DNA from: Sphingobacterium sp. SGG-5
GTDB lineage: Bacteria > Bacteroidota > Bacteroidia > Sphingobacteriales > Sphingobacteriaceae
NCBI RefSeq assembly: GCF_011043525.1
Contig: NZ_JAAKGO010000006.1
Span: 124,001-188,000, forward strand
DNA length: 64,000 nt
Direction of reading: 5' to 3'
Shown here: in pieces, positions 34,209 through 43,138 of the stretch
Layout of the letters: every line of letters starts with the position of its first letter
How positions within the stretch are numbered: position 1 is the stretch's first letter
Notes under the pieces: model-generated
Seen by the model: only the letters and a program-made list of their open reading frames with translations
Told to the model about the DNA's origin: nothing
The model's database searches: none
Translations under genes and position numbers: made by a program

Positions 34209-37200
34209 ATGAAACAAAAATTACTCAGTTTATTTTTTGTGTTGACATTTCTGACAGGAGTGTCCTACGCACAGAATCGTCAGGTGAGTGGTAAGGTCAC
34301 TTCCGCAGCGGACGGGTCTCCAGTGAGTGGAGTATCGGTGTCCGTGGTCGGGTCGACTACAGCTACCCAGACAGATGGTTCAGGGAATTATTCCATTTCG
34401 GTATCGAATGGTTCGGTATTGAACTTTTCCTACATCGGTTATCTCAGCCAGCGCGTTACAGTAGGCAATCAATCTGTGGTCAACGTGCAGTTGGTAGATG
34501 AGTCGGAGACTTTGGAGGAAGTGGTGGTGACAGCTTTGGGGATTTCGAAAGAAAGGAGATCCGTAGGATATTCGGTTTCGAATGTCAGCGGAGAAGATTT
34601 AACGAAATCCGGTGAAGCCAATATCATTCAAGGTCTGGCCGCTAAAGCCACAGGAGTACAGATCACTTCTTCCAGTGGTACACCTGGTGCTTCTTCCAAG
34701 ATAGTCTTGCGTGGACCTGCGACTTTTTCGGGAGACAATCAGCCTCTAATTGTAGTGGATGGGGTGCCCATTGACAATGGTGTGAACTTTCCTAGAGCAG
34801 GCGATGACCCATACAACCAATATCTAGCGGGTGTGCAAGTTGGAAACAGGGCTTTAGACATAAACCCTGAGGATATAGAAAGTGTAACTATACTAAAAGG
34901 TCCGGCTGCTGCCGCACTTTACGGACAGGCTGCTGGTAATGGGGCTATTATATATACTACAAAAAAGGGTAAATTAGGTTCAGGATTAGGTATTACGTTT
35001 TCTACAGGAGCCGAGATACAGCAAGTCAATAGATTACCTAAATTGCAAAGTAAATATGGACAAGGAGCAGGCGGGGTGTATTCCCCTGCAGACCCAAATA
35101 GCTGGGGTCCAAACTTGGAGACTAGTAACACCCCAACGTACGATAATGTTGGTGATTTTTTCAAAAATGGAATGAACTATACGAATAATTTGGCGATTAC
35201 TTCCGGAGGGGAAAGAACTTCTTTTCGGTTCTCTATAGGATCGACAAACAATGAAGGTGTTGTTCCTTTCACGAAGTTCAATAGATACACCGCTCGATTA
35301 AGTTCGGACACGAAATTATCGGATTGGATGAATGTTGGTGGAACTTTAAGTTATACTAATTCCAATACAAGGGCGGCTCAAAATGGTAGTAATCCAGCTG
35401 GTGTGATGCTTGCTTTGTTGAGAAATCCAGCAGAGTTTAATATTGCGGATTACGAGAACAAGGAGGATGGAAGCCAAAATACGTATTTTGCTAATTATGA
35501 CAACCCGCTTTGGTCGTTGAAATATAATCCCTATACAGAAGAAAATAATCGTATCACAGGAAATGTGCATACAGATATTAAATTGGATGAAAACTTCTCA
35601 ATCAATTGGAAAACAGGTTTGGATTCTTATTCAACATCTGGTAAACAGATCTATGCAGTAGGTTCAAATGGGGATGATTTTGGTGCAGGATGGGGAGAGG
35701 TTAAATATAGAAGTATTAATTACAGGAATCTGTATACTGATTTGTTGCTGAACTATAAAAAAGAAATCTCTTCAGACTTTACTGTAAATGCACTCTTAGG
35801 AGGGAACTTTAATTATAAACAATATAGCTCTACTTTCACTCGTGGTAGAAATCTATCGATTGCAGGGTATTACAATTTGGCTTCCGCAAGTAGCTTATAT
35901 GGAAGTAATTCTGAAGAATACCAAAATAGTAAAGCGATATTTTTGGATGCTACATTCGACTATAGAAATATATTGTTCTTGACGTTGACGGGCCGTAATG
36001 AATGGTCAACAACCTTCGGTAAGAATGCAAAAGGCTTCTTCTATCCTAAAGCCGATATTTCTTACGTCTTCTCTCATCTGTTAGAAAACCAGGATATTAT
36101 CGATTATGGTAAAGTCAGATTAGCCTATTCGAATGTGGGTATAGCTCCTAGTGTATATTCCGATAGAACATATTACGAAACGCCGTTTATTGCTGACGGC
36201 ATGACCAATGGTTTTTCTTTTCCATATATTGGCCGAACTGGTTATGCAAGAGGAGCTGTAGCAGTGTCTGACAATTTTAGCCCGGAAAGAAACGAGGGTT
36301 ATGAGGCTGGGTTAGAGATGAAATTCTTTAAGGGCCGATTAGGACTCGACTTTACGTATTATCAGCAAATATCATCTGACCTATTAATCGTACAACCAAT
36401 AGACCCTACAACAGGCTATTCCGACTACTATAATAATATAGGCAAGATGAAAAACAAAGGTATTGAATTGGGTTTGGAAGGTACGATCGTGAAATCTTCT
36501 GATTTCAGTTGGAACGCCAGAGTGAACTGGTCTACCAATGACAACGAAGTGTTAGAGTTGGCCGAGGGTGTTACAGAATTAAGTATCGGTTCCGCGTTCT
36601 CGGCTCCTCAGTCGTATGCCATTGTCGGTGAACCTTTTGGTGTGATGTACTCGCAGAAGTTTAAAAGAGATGGAAATGGCAATATCATAGTTTCGCCCGA
36701 TGGTTTTCCGGAATATGAGGATGCGTTGGGGAATGTAGGAAGTACTATTCCGGATTGGCTGATGAATATCAACAATGAATTCAACTATAAAAACCTGTCA
36801 TTTTCGTTTCTTTGGGATATAAGAAAAGGAGGCAAGATATGGAATGGTACCTATGCGACATTGGTTCAACGGGGAAGGGCAGATATCACCGCAGATAGAG
36901 ACAGAACTTATGTGATTGATGGTGTTTATGCTGACGGCACTAAGAATACTACAGCGATAAGTGGTGCTGATTATTTTAGCTCCAAATATTTAGGAAACGC
37001 AAACACTGAAATTGCCATTGAGGATGGTTCTTGGGTAAGGTTAAGATCTGTAGATTTGAGCTATCGTTTCAAAAAGATTTCAAAAGCTATAGATTACTTG
37101 CAGCTTGGTGTAAATTTGCGTAATCCATTGTTATTTACAAAGTATAGAGGTGTAGACCCCGAAACCAGTTTGACGGGATCCAGCCAGAATTTTGCAGGAT

Positions 37201-37262
37201 ATGACTATTACAATAATCCAGGGACTCGTTCGTATTCGCTTAATTTGCGTATAGGTTTTTAA
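34209..37262 (+). CDS. SusC/RagA-type TonB-linked outer membrane transporter
   Basis: A 1017-residue transporter: signal peptide (to SYAQ), carboxypeptidase-like domain (QVSGKVTSAADGSPVSGVSV), a TonB-box-like LEEVVVTALGISKE, the plug with VVDGVPIDNG and SVTILKGPAAAALYG, and a barrel ending in LRIGF. It lacks an STN domain. With the 17-bp-distant SusD it forms an isolated pair without glycosidase, sulfatase or regulator genes nearby, so its cargo is unknown; peptides and oligosaccharides are both possible for this branch. Confidence 0.93.
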   Translation: MKQKLLSLFFVLTFLTGVSYAQNRQVSGKVTSAADGSPVSGVSVSVVGSTTATQTDGSGNYSISVSNGSVLNFSYIGYLSQRVTVGNQSVVNVQLVDESETLEEVVVTALGISKERRSVGYSVSNVSGEDLTKSGEANIIQGLAAKATGVQITSSSGTPGASSKIVLRGPATFSGDNQPLIVVDGVPIDNGVNFPRAGDDPYNQYLAGVQVGNRALDINPEDIESVTILKGPAAAALYGQAAGNGAIIYTTKKGKLGSGLGITFSTGAEIQQVNRLPKLQSKYGQGAGGVYSPADPNSWGPNLETSNTPTYDNVGDFFKNGMNYTNNLAITSGGERTSFRFSIGSTNNEGVVPFTKFNRYTARLSSDTKLSDWMNVGGTLSYTNSNTRAAQNGSNPAGVMLALLRNPAEFNIADYENKEDGSQNTYFANYDNPLWSLKYNPYTEENNRITGNVHTDIKLDENFSINWKTGLDSYSTSGKQIYAVGSNGDDFGAGWGEVKYRSINYRNLYTDLLLNYKKEISSDFTVNALLGGNFNYKQYSSTFTRGRNLSIAGYYNLASASSLYGSNSEEYQNSKAIFLDATFDYRNILFLTLTGRNEWSTTFGKNAKGFFYPKADISYVFSHLLENQDIIDYGKVRLAYSNVGIAPSVYSDRTYYETPFIADGMTNGFSFPYIGRTGYARGAVAVSDNFSPERNEGYEAGLEMKFFKGRLGLDFTYYQQISSDLLIVQPIDPTTGYSDYYNNIGKMKNKGIELGLEGTIVKSSDFSWNARVNWSTNDNEVLELAEGVTELSIGSAFSAPQSYAIVGEPFGVMYSQKFKRDGNGNIIVSPDGFPEYEDALGNVGSTIPDWLMNINNEFNYKNLSFSFLWDIRKGGKIWNGTYATLVQRGRADITADRDRTYVIDGVYADGTKNTTAISGADYFSSKYLGNANTEIAIEDGSWVRLRSVDLSYRFKKISKAIDYLQLGVNLRNPLLFTKYRGVDPETSLTGSSQNFAGYDYYNNPGTRSYSLNLRIGF

Positions 37263-37280
37263 TTCAAAACTCGTAATAAG

Positions 37281-38636
37281 ATGAAAAAGTATTTTAGATT
37301 TATATATATATTATGTCTGGCAACGCTTGTCGGATGTAAGACGGGAGATGATCTGTATATCGATCCTACCGTCCCTGTTGAAGCGAACCTGCCTACCCTG
37401 TTGACCGCGTTGCAGGTCAACACATTCGTAAATGTTGAAGGTGAGTTGGCACGGCAGAGCAGTATTTTTGTACAGCATTCTGTAGGACTCAGTAACCAAT
37501 ATACTGATGTGCAGGACTATTTTATCACAGAAGGGGATTATGCCAATTCATGGATAGGACTGTATACGGGAACTATGCAGAATGCAAAGATTTTGATTGA
37601 TCAGGCGGGAGATGAAAATCCTTATTACGCGGGTATTGGGAAGATTGTCTTGGCGATTAATATAGCGATGACTACCGATCTATGGGGAGATGTCCCCTAT
37701 TCGGAAGCCTTCCGACATGATGAGGGCATTCTTACACCAAAGTTGGACGCGCAGGAGGAAATATATGCAAGTATTGACGCCTTATTGGAAGATGCGATAG
37801 CTGATTTTCAACATAGCGAAGACGGCAATCTCTATTTACCCGGTGACGATGATTTGATTCATGGAGGAAATGTTGGGTTATGGACAAAAACGGCATATAC
37901 TTTACGTGCACGTTATCTGAACAGACTGTCGAATAAGGCGGATTACGATACGGATATTTTAGACTACTTGTCCAAAGGTATATCAGCAAATACTGAAAAT
38001 GCCGAGGCAGTGCATGATGAGGATCAGCCTAATCAATGGGATGCTTTTCAAAGTCAAAGAGCGGGATATATTGGGGCTAACAAAGTATTTGTTGATCGAC
38101 TAAATTCCACTAACGATCCCCGAATCTCTTATTTTCTAGAAAAAAATGAAGATGATCTTTATGTCGGAGGCGATATTACACAATCACAGATCAGTGCTAA
38201 CATTTCTACAGTTGGTAGCTTCTTTGCTTCAACTAGAAGCTATCCTATTGTTACGTTTTACGAAGCGAAGTTTATCGAAGCAGAAGTGTTAGAACGGCAA
38301 GGGACTGATGCTTCGGATGCGCTAAACGATGCGATAGAGGCATCCGTTGAATATGTGACGGACGGAGAGGAAGATGGTAGTTCTATAGCAACGTATGTTA
38401 ACCCTTCTAAAACTGATATTTTGACAGAGAAATGGGTAGCGATGTACAATCAATCTATAGAATCTTACAATGATTATAGACGTACTGGGATACCTGCACT
38501 TACCCCTAGAGCAGAATCCCTTGGCGCGAAACTGGATGTTATTCCTAAGCGGTTGCCTTTTCCCAAAGAAACAACGTTATATAATCCTAATGCAAAATTC
38601 ATAAAACTAGACGTTCCCGTCTGGTGGGCTGAATAG
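37281..38636 (+). CDS. SusD-like nutrient-binding outer membrane lipoprotein (SusD_2-type)
   Basis: A 451-residue lipoprotein, lipobox LVGC followed by KTGDDLYIDPTVP. The helical repeat region includes IGKIVLAINIAMTTDLWGDVPYSEAF, of which MTTDLWGDVPYSEAF is the family mark, and WTKTAYTLRARYLNRL. The C-terminus has ILTEKWVAMYNQSIESYNDYRRTG and RLPFPKETTLYNPN, typical of the shorter SusD/RagB subgroup. It is cotranscribed with the SusC and followed by a strong terminator. Confidence 0.9.
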   Translation: MKKYFRFIYILCLATLVGCKTGDDLYIDPTVPVEANLPTLLTALQVNTFVNVEGELARQSSIFVQHSVGLSNQYTDVQDYFITEGDYANSWIGLYTGTMQNAKILIDQAGDENPYYAGIGKIVLAINIAMTTDLWGDVPYSEAFRHDEGILTPKLDAQEEIYASIDALLEDAIADFQHSEDGNLYLPGDDDLIHGGNVGLWTKTAYTLRARYLNRLSNKADYDTDILDYLSKGISANTENAEAVHDEDQPNQWDAFQSQRAGYIGANKVFVDRLNSTNDPRISYFLEKNEDDLYVGGDITQSQISANISTVGSFFASTRSYPIVTFYEAKFIEAEVLERQGTDASDALNDAIEASVEYVTDGEEDGSSIATYVNPSKTDILTEKWVAMYNQSIESYNDYRRTGIPALTPRAESLGAKLDVIPKRLPFPKETTLYNPNAKFIKLDVPVWWAE

Positions 38637-38662
38637 TTTGAAGAAGTCATAGCATGAAAGAG

Positions 38663-38696
38663 ATCGGCTGTTCCTATTGGAGCAGCCGATTTTTTG
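38663..38696 (+). terminator. terminator of the SusC/SusD operon
   Basis: ATCGGCTG (38663-38670) pairs with CAGCCGAT (38683-38690), followed by a run of T. Confidence 0.85.
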
Positions 38697-38702
38697 TTAA
38701 CA

Positions 38703-39206
38703 GGGAATGACTCAGTCACAACAGGGAATGACATAGACACATCAGGGAATGAGACAATGATAACAGGGAGTGACGCAGACACAACAGGGAACGCGGCAAT
38801 GATAATAGGGAATGACGTAGACATAACAGGGAATGCGGCAATGATAACAGGGAATGACGGAAACATAACAGGGAATGACGCAAACACAACGGGGAACGGT
38901 CCAGACACAATAGGGAATGACGCAAACACAACAGGGAATGACTCAGACACAACAGGGAATGACTCAGACACAACAGGGAATGACGCAAACGCAACAGGGA
39001 ATGGCTCAGACACAACAGGGAATGACGCAAACGCAACAGGGAATGGCTCAGACACAACAGGGAATGACGCAAACGCAACAGGGAATGACCCAGACACAAC
39101 AGGGAATGGCTCAGACACAACAGGGAATGACTCAGACACAACAGGGAATGACTCAGACACAACAGGGAATGACGCAAACACAATAGGAAATGACTCAGAC
39201 ACACCA
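38703..39206. repeat. tandem array of 24 units of a 21-bp repeat
   Basis: Exact 21-nt period from 38703; the consensus unit is 21 nt long and begins GGGAATGACTCAGACACAA. Units 1-10 are diverged, units 11-23 are nearly identical, and units 14-17 alternate two variants as 42-bp dimers. Because 21 is a multiple of three, several frames stay open on both strands, but there is no start signal or family resemblance and the array follows a terminator, so it is treated as non-coding. No spacers are present, so it is not CRISPR. Confidence 0.95.
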
Positions 39207-39235
39207 CACTTTGCACCAAAGTGTGGTGTGTCTGA
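39195..39235. terminator. perfect 19-bp hairpin at the end of the 21-bp array
   Basis: The 19 nt at 39195-39213 are the exact inverse complement of 39217-39235, with a 3-nt loop CAC. No T run follows on either side, so a terminator role is uncertain; the left arm is partly made of the last array unit. Confidence 0.8.
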
Positions 39236-39291
39236 CGCTAACTGTACTGTGTCCGGCACAAAAGCAATTGCTTCTGTAACGGTTTTAGGGT

Positions 39292-39372
39292 AACTTTGAA
39301 ATTTCTGGCTTTCAATTTTGAAATATCCGGGACTTTACTTTGAAATATCTGCTACCTAACTTTGAAATTTCT
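39292..39372. repeat. four repeats with exact 22-nt spacing next to mrp
   Basis: Cores of about 15 nt like AACTTTGAAATTTCT start at 39292, 39314, 39336 and 39358. The last touches the mrp stop codon. Core variants differ by one to three bases. Confidence 0.85.
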
Positions 39373-40433
39373 TACGCTCTATTCGCCAGGATACTCAATT
39401 CCTGGGCTACACGACCGGCAAGATCGGCGAAAGCCTTTGCTGTAGGATCGTCCTGATCTAATGCGATAGGAAAGCCATTATCCCCTGCGTCAGCAATAGA
39501 CTTGACCAAAGGCACTTCCCCTAAGAAAGGTACTTTATATTCTTCCGCAAGCTGCTTTCCACCATCTTTTCCAAAGATGTAATATTTATTGTCTGGCAGT
39601 TCAGCCGGTGTGAAGTAAGACATGTTTTCTACGACACCCACAATAGGGATATTAATGCCTTCCATGCCGTACATCACAATTCCCTTCTTGGCATCAGCAA
39701 GGGCGACCTGCTGTGGTGTAGAGACAATCACCGCTCCGGATATGGGGTAGGTCTGTGCTACGGTAATGTGTATATCGCCGGTTCCCGGAGGCATATCGAC
39801 GACCATATAGTCCAATTCGCCCCAATCGGCATCATTGAACAGTTGTTTGATCGCTGACGTTGCCATCGGTCCCCGCCAGGGAATGGGTTGGTTGGGATCG
39901 GTAAAGAAACCAATAGACAATAGCTTCAGGCCATACTTTTCGATAGGTTCTATCCGGGTTTTACCATCCGGGCCTTGCGTGGCAGCGGGCTTTGCGCCTT
40001 CCAAGCCAAACATGATAGGTAGCGAAGGACCGTAGATATCGGCATCCAGCAGCCCCGTTTTGGCGCCCGTCGCCGCAAGCGCTAAAGCGAGGTTGGATGC
40101 GACAGTGGATTTCCCTACGCCGCCTTTACCGGACGATACGAGGATGATATTTTTTATACCCTTGAGTTGATTTTGATCTACCCCTATGACACGAGATGTC
40201 ATGTTGATATCTACCGCAATCTCCTTGCTCACAAAAAGGGCAATCGCATTCCGACAGGCATGCTCAATATGTCCTTTTAAAGGACAGGCAGGCGTAGTCA
40301 GTACGACGTCAAACTTAATTTTATCTGGATAAATTTCAATATTCTGGATCATGTTTAAGGTAACCAGATCCTTTTTTAGATCGGGTTCTTCGACATGGCC
40401 TAAGGCGTGTAATATCTGTTCTTTGGTAATCAT
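39372..40433 (-). CDS. mrp: Mrp/NBP35-type P-loop ATPase, iron-sulfur cluster carrier
   Basis: A 353-residue protein: an N-terminal MIP18/DUF59 domain (about residues 1-90, with TPACPLKGHIEHACRNA) and a MinD-like ATPase with the deviant Walker A SSGKGGVGKSTVASNLAL and VDMPPGTGD. The frame is open 60 nt further upstream, but MITKEQILHALG is the usual start. Homologues carry Fe-S clusters to apoproteins. The CxxC that binds the cluster in E. coli Mrp is missing here: the position following VENMSYF reads TPAELPDNKYYIFG. It is convergent with the repeat region after SusD and divergent from the transglycosylase. Confidence 0.9.
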   Translation of the reverse strand: MITKEQILHALGHVEEPDLKKDLVTLNMIQNIEIYPDKIKFDVVLTTPACPLKGHIEHACRNAIALFVSKEIAVDINMTSRVIGVDQNQLKGIKNIILVSSGKGGVGKSTVASNLALALAATGAKTGLLDADIYGPSLPIMFGLEGAKPAATQGPDGKTRIEPIEKYGLKLLSIGFFTDPNQPIPWRGPMATSAIKQLFNDADWGELDYMVVDMPPGTGDIHITVAQTYPISGAVIVSTPQQVALADAKKGIVMYGMEGINIPIVGVVENMSYFTPAELPDNKYYIFGKDGGKQLAEEYKVPFLGEVPLVKSIADAGDNGFPIALDQDDPTAKAFADLAGRVAQELSILANRA

Positions 40434-40551
40434 TACTTGCGTAATTTTTTTCACGAAGTTACCGAATGTGTCAGATAATCGTGTCATTTTCATGTTTTAT
40501 TCTATTTTTTGCTACTTTTAAATAAAAAAATAAAAGCTTTTTTCGAACAAC

Positions 40552-42621
40552 ATGAGGATGAGCGATAGACAAAAGAAAGTACTGATAGCGGGTGTGGGTA
40601 TATTTATTATTCTGCTTGGCATCGGATTGGCCATTGGACTTTCTAAAAGAGGAGTGATGCTCGAACGCACTATGACGAAGGTGCAAAAGAAGCTGAAGAC
40701 AGATTACCTTGTTGACTTGCATATCGGCAGCTATGGATTTGATGGGCTGACTACCGTTTTTCTGGATGAAGTGACCGTGATTCCCGCGGGACGTGATACA
40801 CTTGCGGATATACATCGATTGGTGGTCGGCATCCGTTTGCTGCCTTTATTGTGGGGAGAGGTCAAAGTTGGCAATCTGGAAGTTACTGCCGGAAAGGTGT
40901 CTTTTGTCAAAGCTGACTCCACGAGTAACTATGACTTTCTCTTTCGTAAAAAGGAGAAGGACTCGACCGTAGTAGAGAAACCTTCAGAGAAAAATTTTGC
41001 AACGTGGACCGAAAAATTGGCAAAGGAAGTTTTTTCAAAAATTCCGCGGAACTTAAACATGAAGGATGTTGAAGTTTCATACCGCGATAAAAATGGTGTT
41101 CAAAAAATTCGTATACCCGATGCGGTAATGGCCCGGGGGAATTTTGAGACCAGTTTGTTTTTGAACGATCACGACGCCGAATGGATATTAAAAGGGCATG
41201 TGGATGGCGATCATCAGCAGTTGCGACTTGAGGTCTCTTCGAAGGAAAAGGGTACAGAACTGCCTTTTCTGAAAAATAAATACGGTCTGTCGGTGAGTTT
41301 TGACAAACTGATCTTTGACCTCCACCATATCAAGCGGCGGGCAAAAGATCTGCTGAGTCTGGAAGGGGAGATGGCCTATCACAACCTATTGATCAACCAC
41401 CGTAGACTGTCAGCCGCGGATATTTTTATTCCCCAGATTAAAGCAGAAGGCGGACTCGATATTTCCAGCGATTATATAGCATTGAGCGAAGGATCCTCCG
41501 TAGCGGTGGAGGATTTTCGGATAACACCTCACATCAAGTTTTCCCGATCTCCGAAAAAACTGTTGGAGCTTGCTGTGCATACCGGAAAATTTGCTGCCCA
41601 AGATTTCTTTGACGCTATTCCGCAAGGCTTGTTCGAATCATTGGAAGGCATAGAGGTAAAAGGAGATATCGCCTATGATCTGGATTTTTCGGTGGATCTG
41701 GATACCCCCGATCATGTGCTGTTCCGATCGTCTATCGACGATGAAGCACTTCAGATTGTCAAGTGGGGAAAAGCACGGGTAGATTCCTTGAAATTTCCAT
41801 TTGTATATCCAGCGTACGACGATACGACGTTTGTCCGGGATATCCTTGTCGCTCCGCAAAATCCGAATTTTGTGCCGTTGGCGGAAATTCCTTACGTCTT
41901 GAAAACGACAGTGCGCAATACGGAAGATCCTTTTTTCTATCGGCATAATGGCTTCGAGGAGGAAGCTTTCAAACTATCGATCGCGACTAACCTGAAAGAA
42001 CGAAAATTTAAACGGGGAGCGAGTACGATTTCGATGCAATTGGTGAAGAATGTATTTCTCAATAGAAAGAAAACTATGGATCGGAAGATCGAAGAAATCC
42101 TACTCGTGTGGTTGATGGAGGCGTCGGGGGAAGTCAGCAAAGATCGACTGCTGGAAATTTACCTCAATATCATTGAATGGGGCAAGCGCGTGTACGGTGT
42201 ATCGGAGGCTGCACGCTATTATTTTGATAAGGACGCCCGGCAGCTGACGCTGGGAGAAAGTTTGTTTTTGTCCAGTATCATTCCCCGGCCTAAGACGGGA
42301 GTGTCATCTTTTGATTATACCGGACATCTCAAACCTTGGGTACAGCGTCATTTCAATACCTACGGATATATTATGTCCAAAGTGGGGGACTTGAACAATG
42401 TGGCAGTGCCGGAGAATTATGGGTTCTATGAAGTCGTGCTGCAACCTCGTCTGCGACCTGCACGCCCTGCGTTTGTGGATACTATCGATACCGTAGCACC
42501 TGATATTGTAGAGTATCATGAACAGGTCATTCGGGAAATGGAAGCTGACGAGCAGGTGAAGAAATCCATTCTTGATAAATTATTACATCAAAAGAGCGAT
42601 GGACAAGATTCAGATAGATAA
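40552..42621 (+). CDS. AsmA-like domain fused to a GT51 peptidoglycan transglycosylase
   Basis: A 689-residue inner-membrane protein. One N-terminal anchor (VLIAGVGIFIILLGIGLAIG) is followed by about 400 residues of periplasmic beta-rich sequence resembling AsmA/lipid-transfer proteins (LVDLHIGSYGFDGL, VGNLEVTAGKVSF). From about residue 445 comes a glycosyltransferase 51 domain: NTEDPFFYRHNGF with catalytic Glu458, RGASTISMQLVKN and LLEIYLNIIEWG. There is no transpeptidase domain. It is thus a monofunctional glycan polymerase with an unusual long N-terminal part. Its last codons overlap the hpt start, suggesting translational coupling. Confidence 0.85.
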   Translation: MRMSDRQKKVLIAGVGIFIILLGIGLAIGLSKRGVMLERTMTKVQKKLKTDYLVDLHIGSYGFDGLTTVFLDEVTVIPAGRDTLADIHRLVVGIRLLPLLWGEVKVGNLEVTAGKVSFVKADSTSNYDFLFRKKEKDSTVVEKPSEKNFATWTEKLAKEVFSKIPRNLNMKDVEVSYRDKNGVQKIRIPDAVMARGNFETSLFLNDHDAEWILKGHVDGDHQQLRLEVSSKEKGTELPFLKNKYGLSVSFDKLIFDLHHIKRRAKDLLSLEGEMAYHNLLINHRRLSAADIFIPQIKAEGGLDISSDYIALSEGSSVAVEDFRITPHIKFSRSPKKLLELAVHTGKFAAQDFFDAIPQGLFESLEGIEVKGDIAYDLDFSVDLDTPDHVLFRSSIDDEALQIVKWGKARVDSLKFPFVYPAYDDTTFVRDILVAPQNPNFVPLAEIPYVLKTTVRNTEDPFFYRHNGFEEEAFKLSIATNLKERKFKRGASTISMQLVKNVFLNRKKTMDRKIEEILLVWLMEASGEVSKDRLLEIYLNIIEWGKRVYGVSEAARYYFDKDARQLTLGESLFLSSIIPRPKTGVSSFDYTGHLKPWVQRHFNTYGYIMSKVGDLNNVAVPENYGFYEVVLQPRLRPARPAFVDTIDTVAPDIVEYHEQVIREMEADEQVKKSILDKLLHQKSDGQDSDR

Positions 42622-43138
42622 CCTCCATTTTCAGCGCTTTATCGATTACGATCAGATACAAAAGCGCATACGGTTGATCGGCATCGATATCAATATGAAA
42701 TTTGAGCATCAGCACCCGGTCTTTCTAGGCGTATTGAACGGCTGTTTTATGTTTATGGCCGACTTGATGAAACAGATACATATCTCCTGTGAAATGTCTT
42801 TTGTCAAGCTCGCTTCCTACGATGGTATGAGAGGAGGAGAGATCGGAGAGTTGATAGGTGTGGGCATGGATTTGAAAGGAAGACACGTTATCATTGTGGA
42901 AGATATCGTCGACACGGGTAATTCGCTGAAATACACGATGGATAGTCTGGAAAAATTAGGTGTCGCAAGCGTTAGTGTTTGCGCCTTGTTGCTCAAGCCC
43001 ACATGCTTGCAGCATGACTTTGACAACGTGATGTATGTAGGCTTTGAAATTGAGCCTGAGTTTGTCGTGGGCTATGGTATGGACTATAACGGACAATGTC
43101 GCAACCTGCCGGATATATACCGAAAGTTTAAGACCTAA
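42599..43138 (+). CDS. hpt: hypoxanthine phosphoribosyltransferase
   Basis: A 179-residue purine salvage enzyme. A TTG start at 42572 is possible, but the ATG at 42599 gives the normal N-terminus (MDKIQIDNLHFQ). The PRPP motif HVIIVEDIVDTGNSL is intact, GVLNGCFMFMADL forms the PPi loop, and the C-terminal VGFEIEPEFVVGYGMDY is typical of HPRT. It overlaps the upstream transglycosylase by 23 nt and its 3' end overlaps the convergent tag by 11 nt. Confidence 0.94.
   Translation: MDKIQIDNLHFQRFIDYDQIQKRIRLIGIDINMKFEHQHPVFLGVLNGCFMFMADLMKQIHISCEMSFVKLASYDGMRGGEIGELIGVGMDLKGRHVIIVEDIVDTGNSLKYTMDSLEKLGVASVSVCALLLKPTCLQHDFDNVMYVGFEIEPEFVVGYGMDYNGQCRNLPDIYRKFKT

Noticed and set aside
34209-38636. Full polysaccharide utilization locus
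   Set aside because: Only SusC and SusD are present; no hydrolase, regulator or binding protein lies beside them.
38703-39206. CRISPR array
   Set aside because: Units are directly joined without unique spacers and no cas genes are near.
38474-39259. Minus-strand ORF of 261 residues over the SusD end and the array
   Set aside because: Its repeated FPVVSESF pattern is only the array read backwards, and it overlaps the SusD gene.
38694-39293. Open frame encoding a TGNDSDT-type repeat protein across the 21-bp array
   Set aside because: Frames stay open because the unit is 21 nt, also in other frames and on the minus strand. It follows a terminator, has no ribosome site and no family resemblance.
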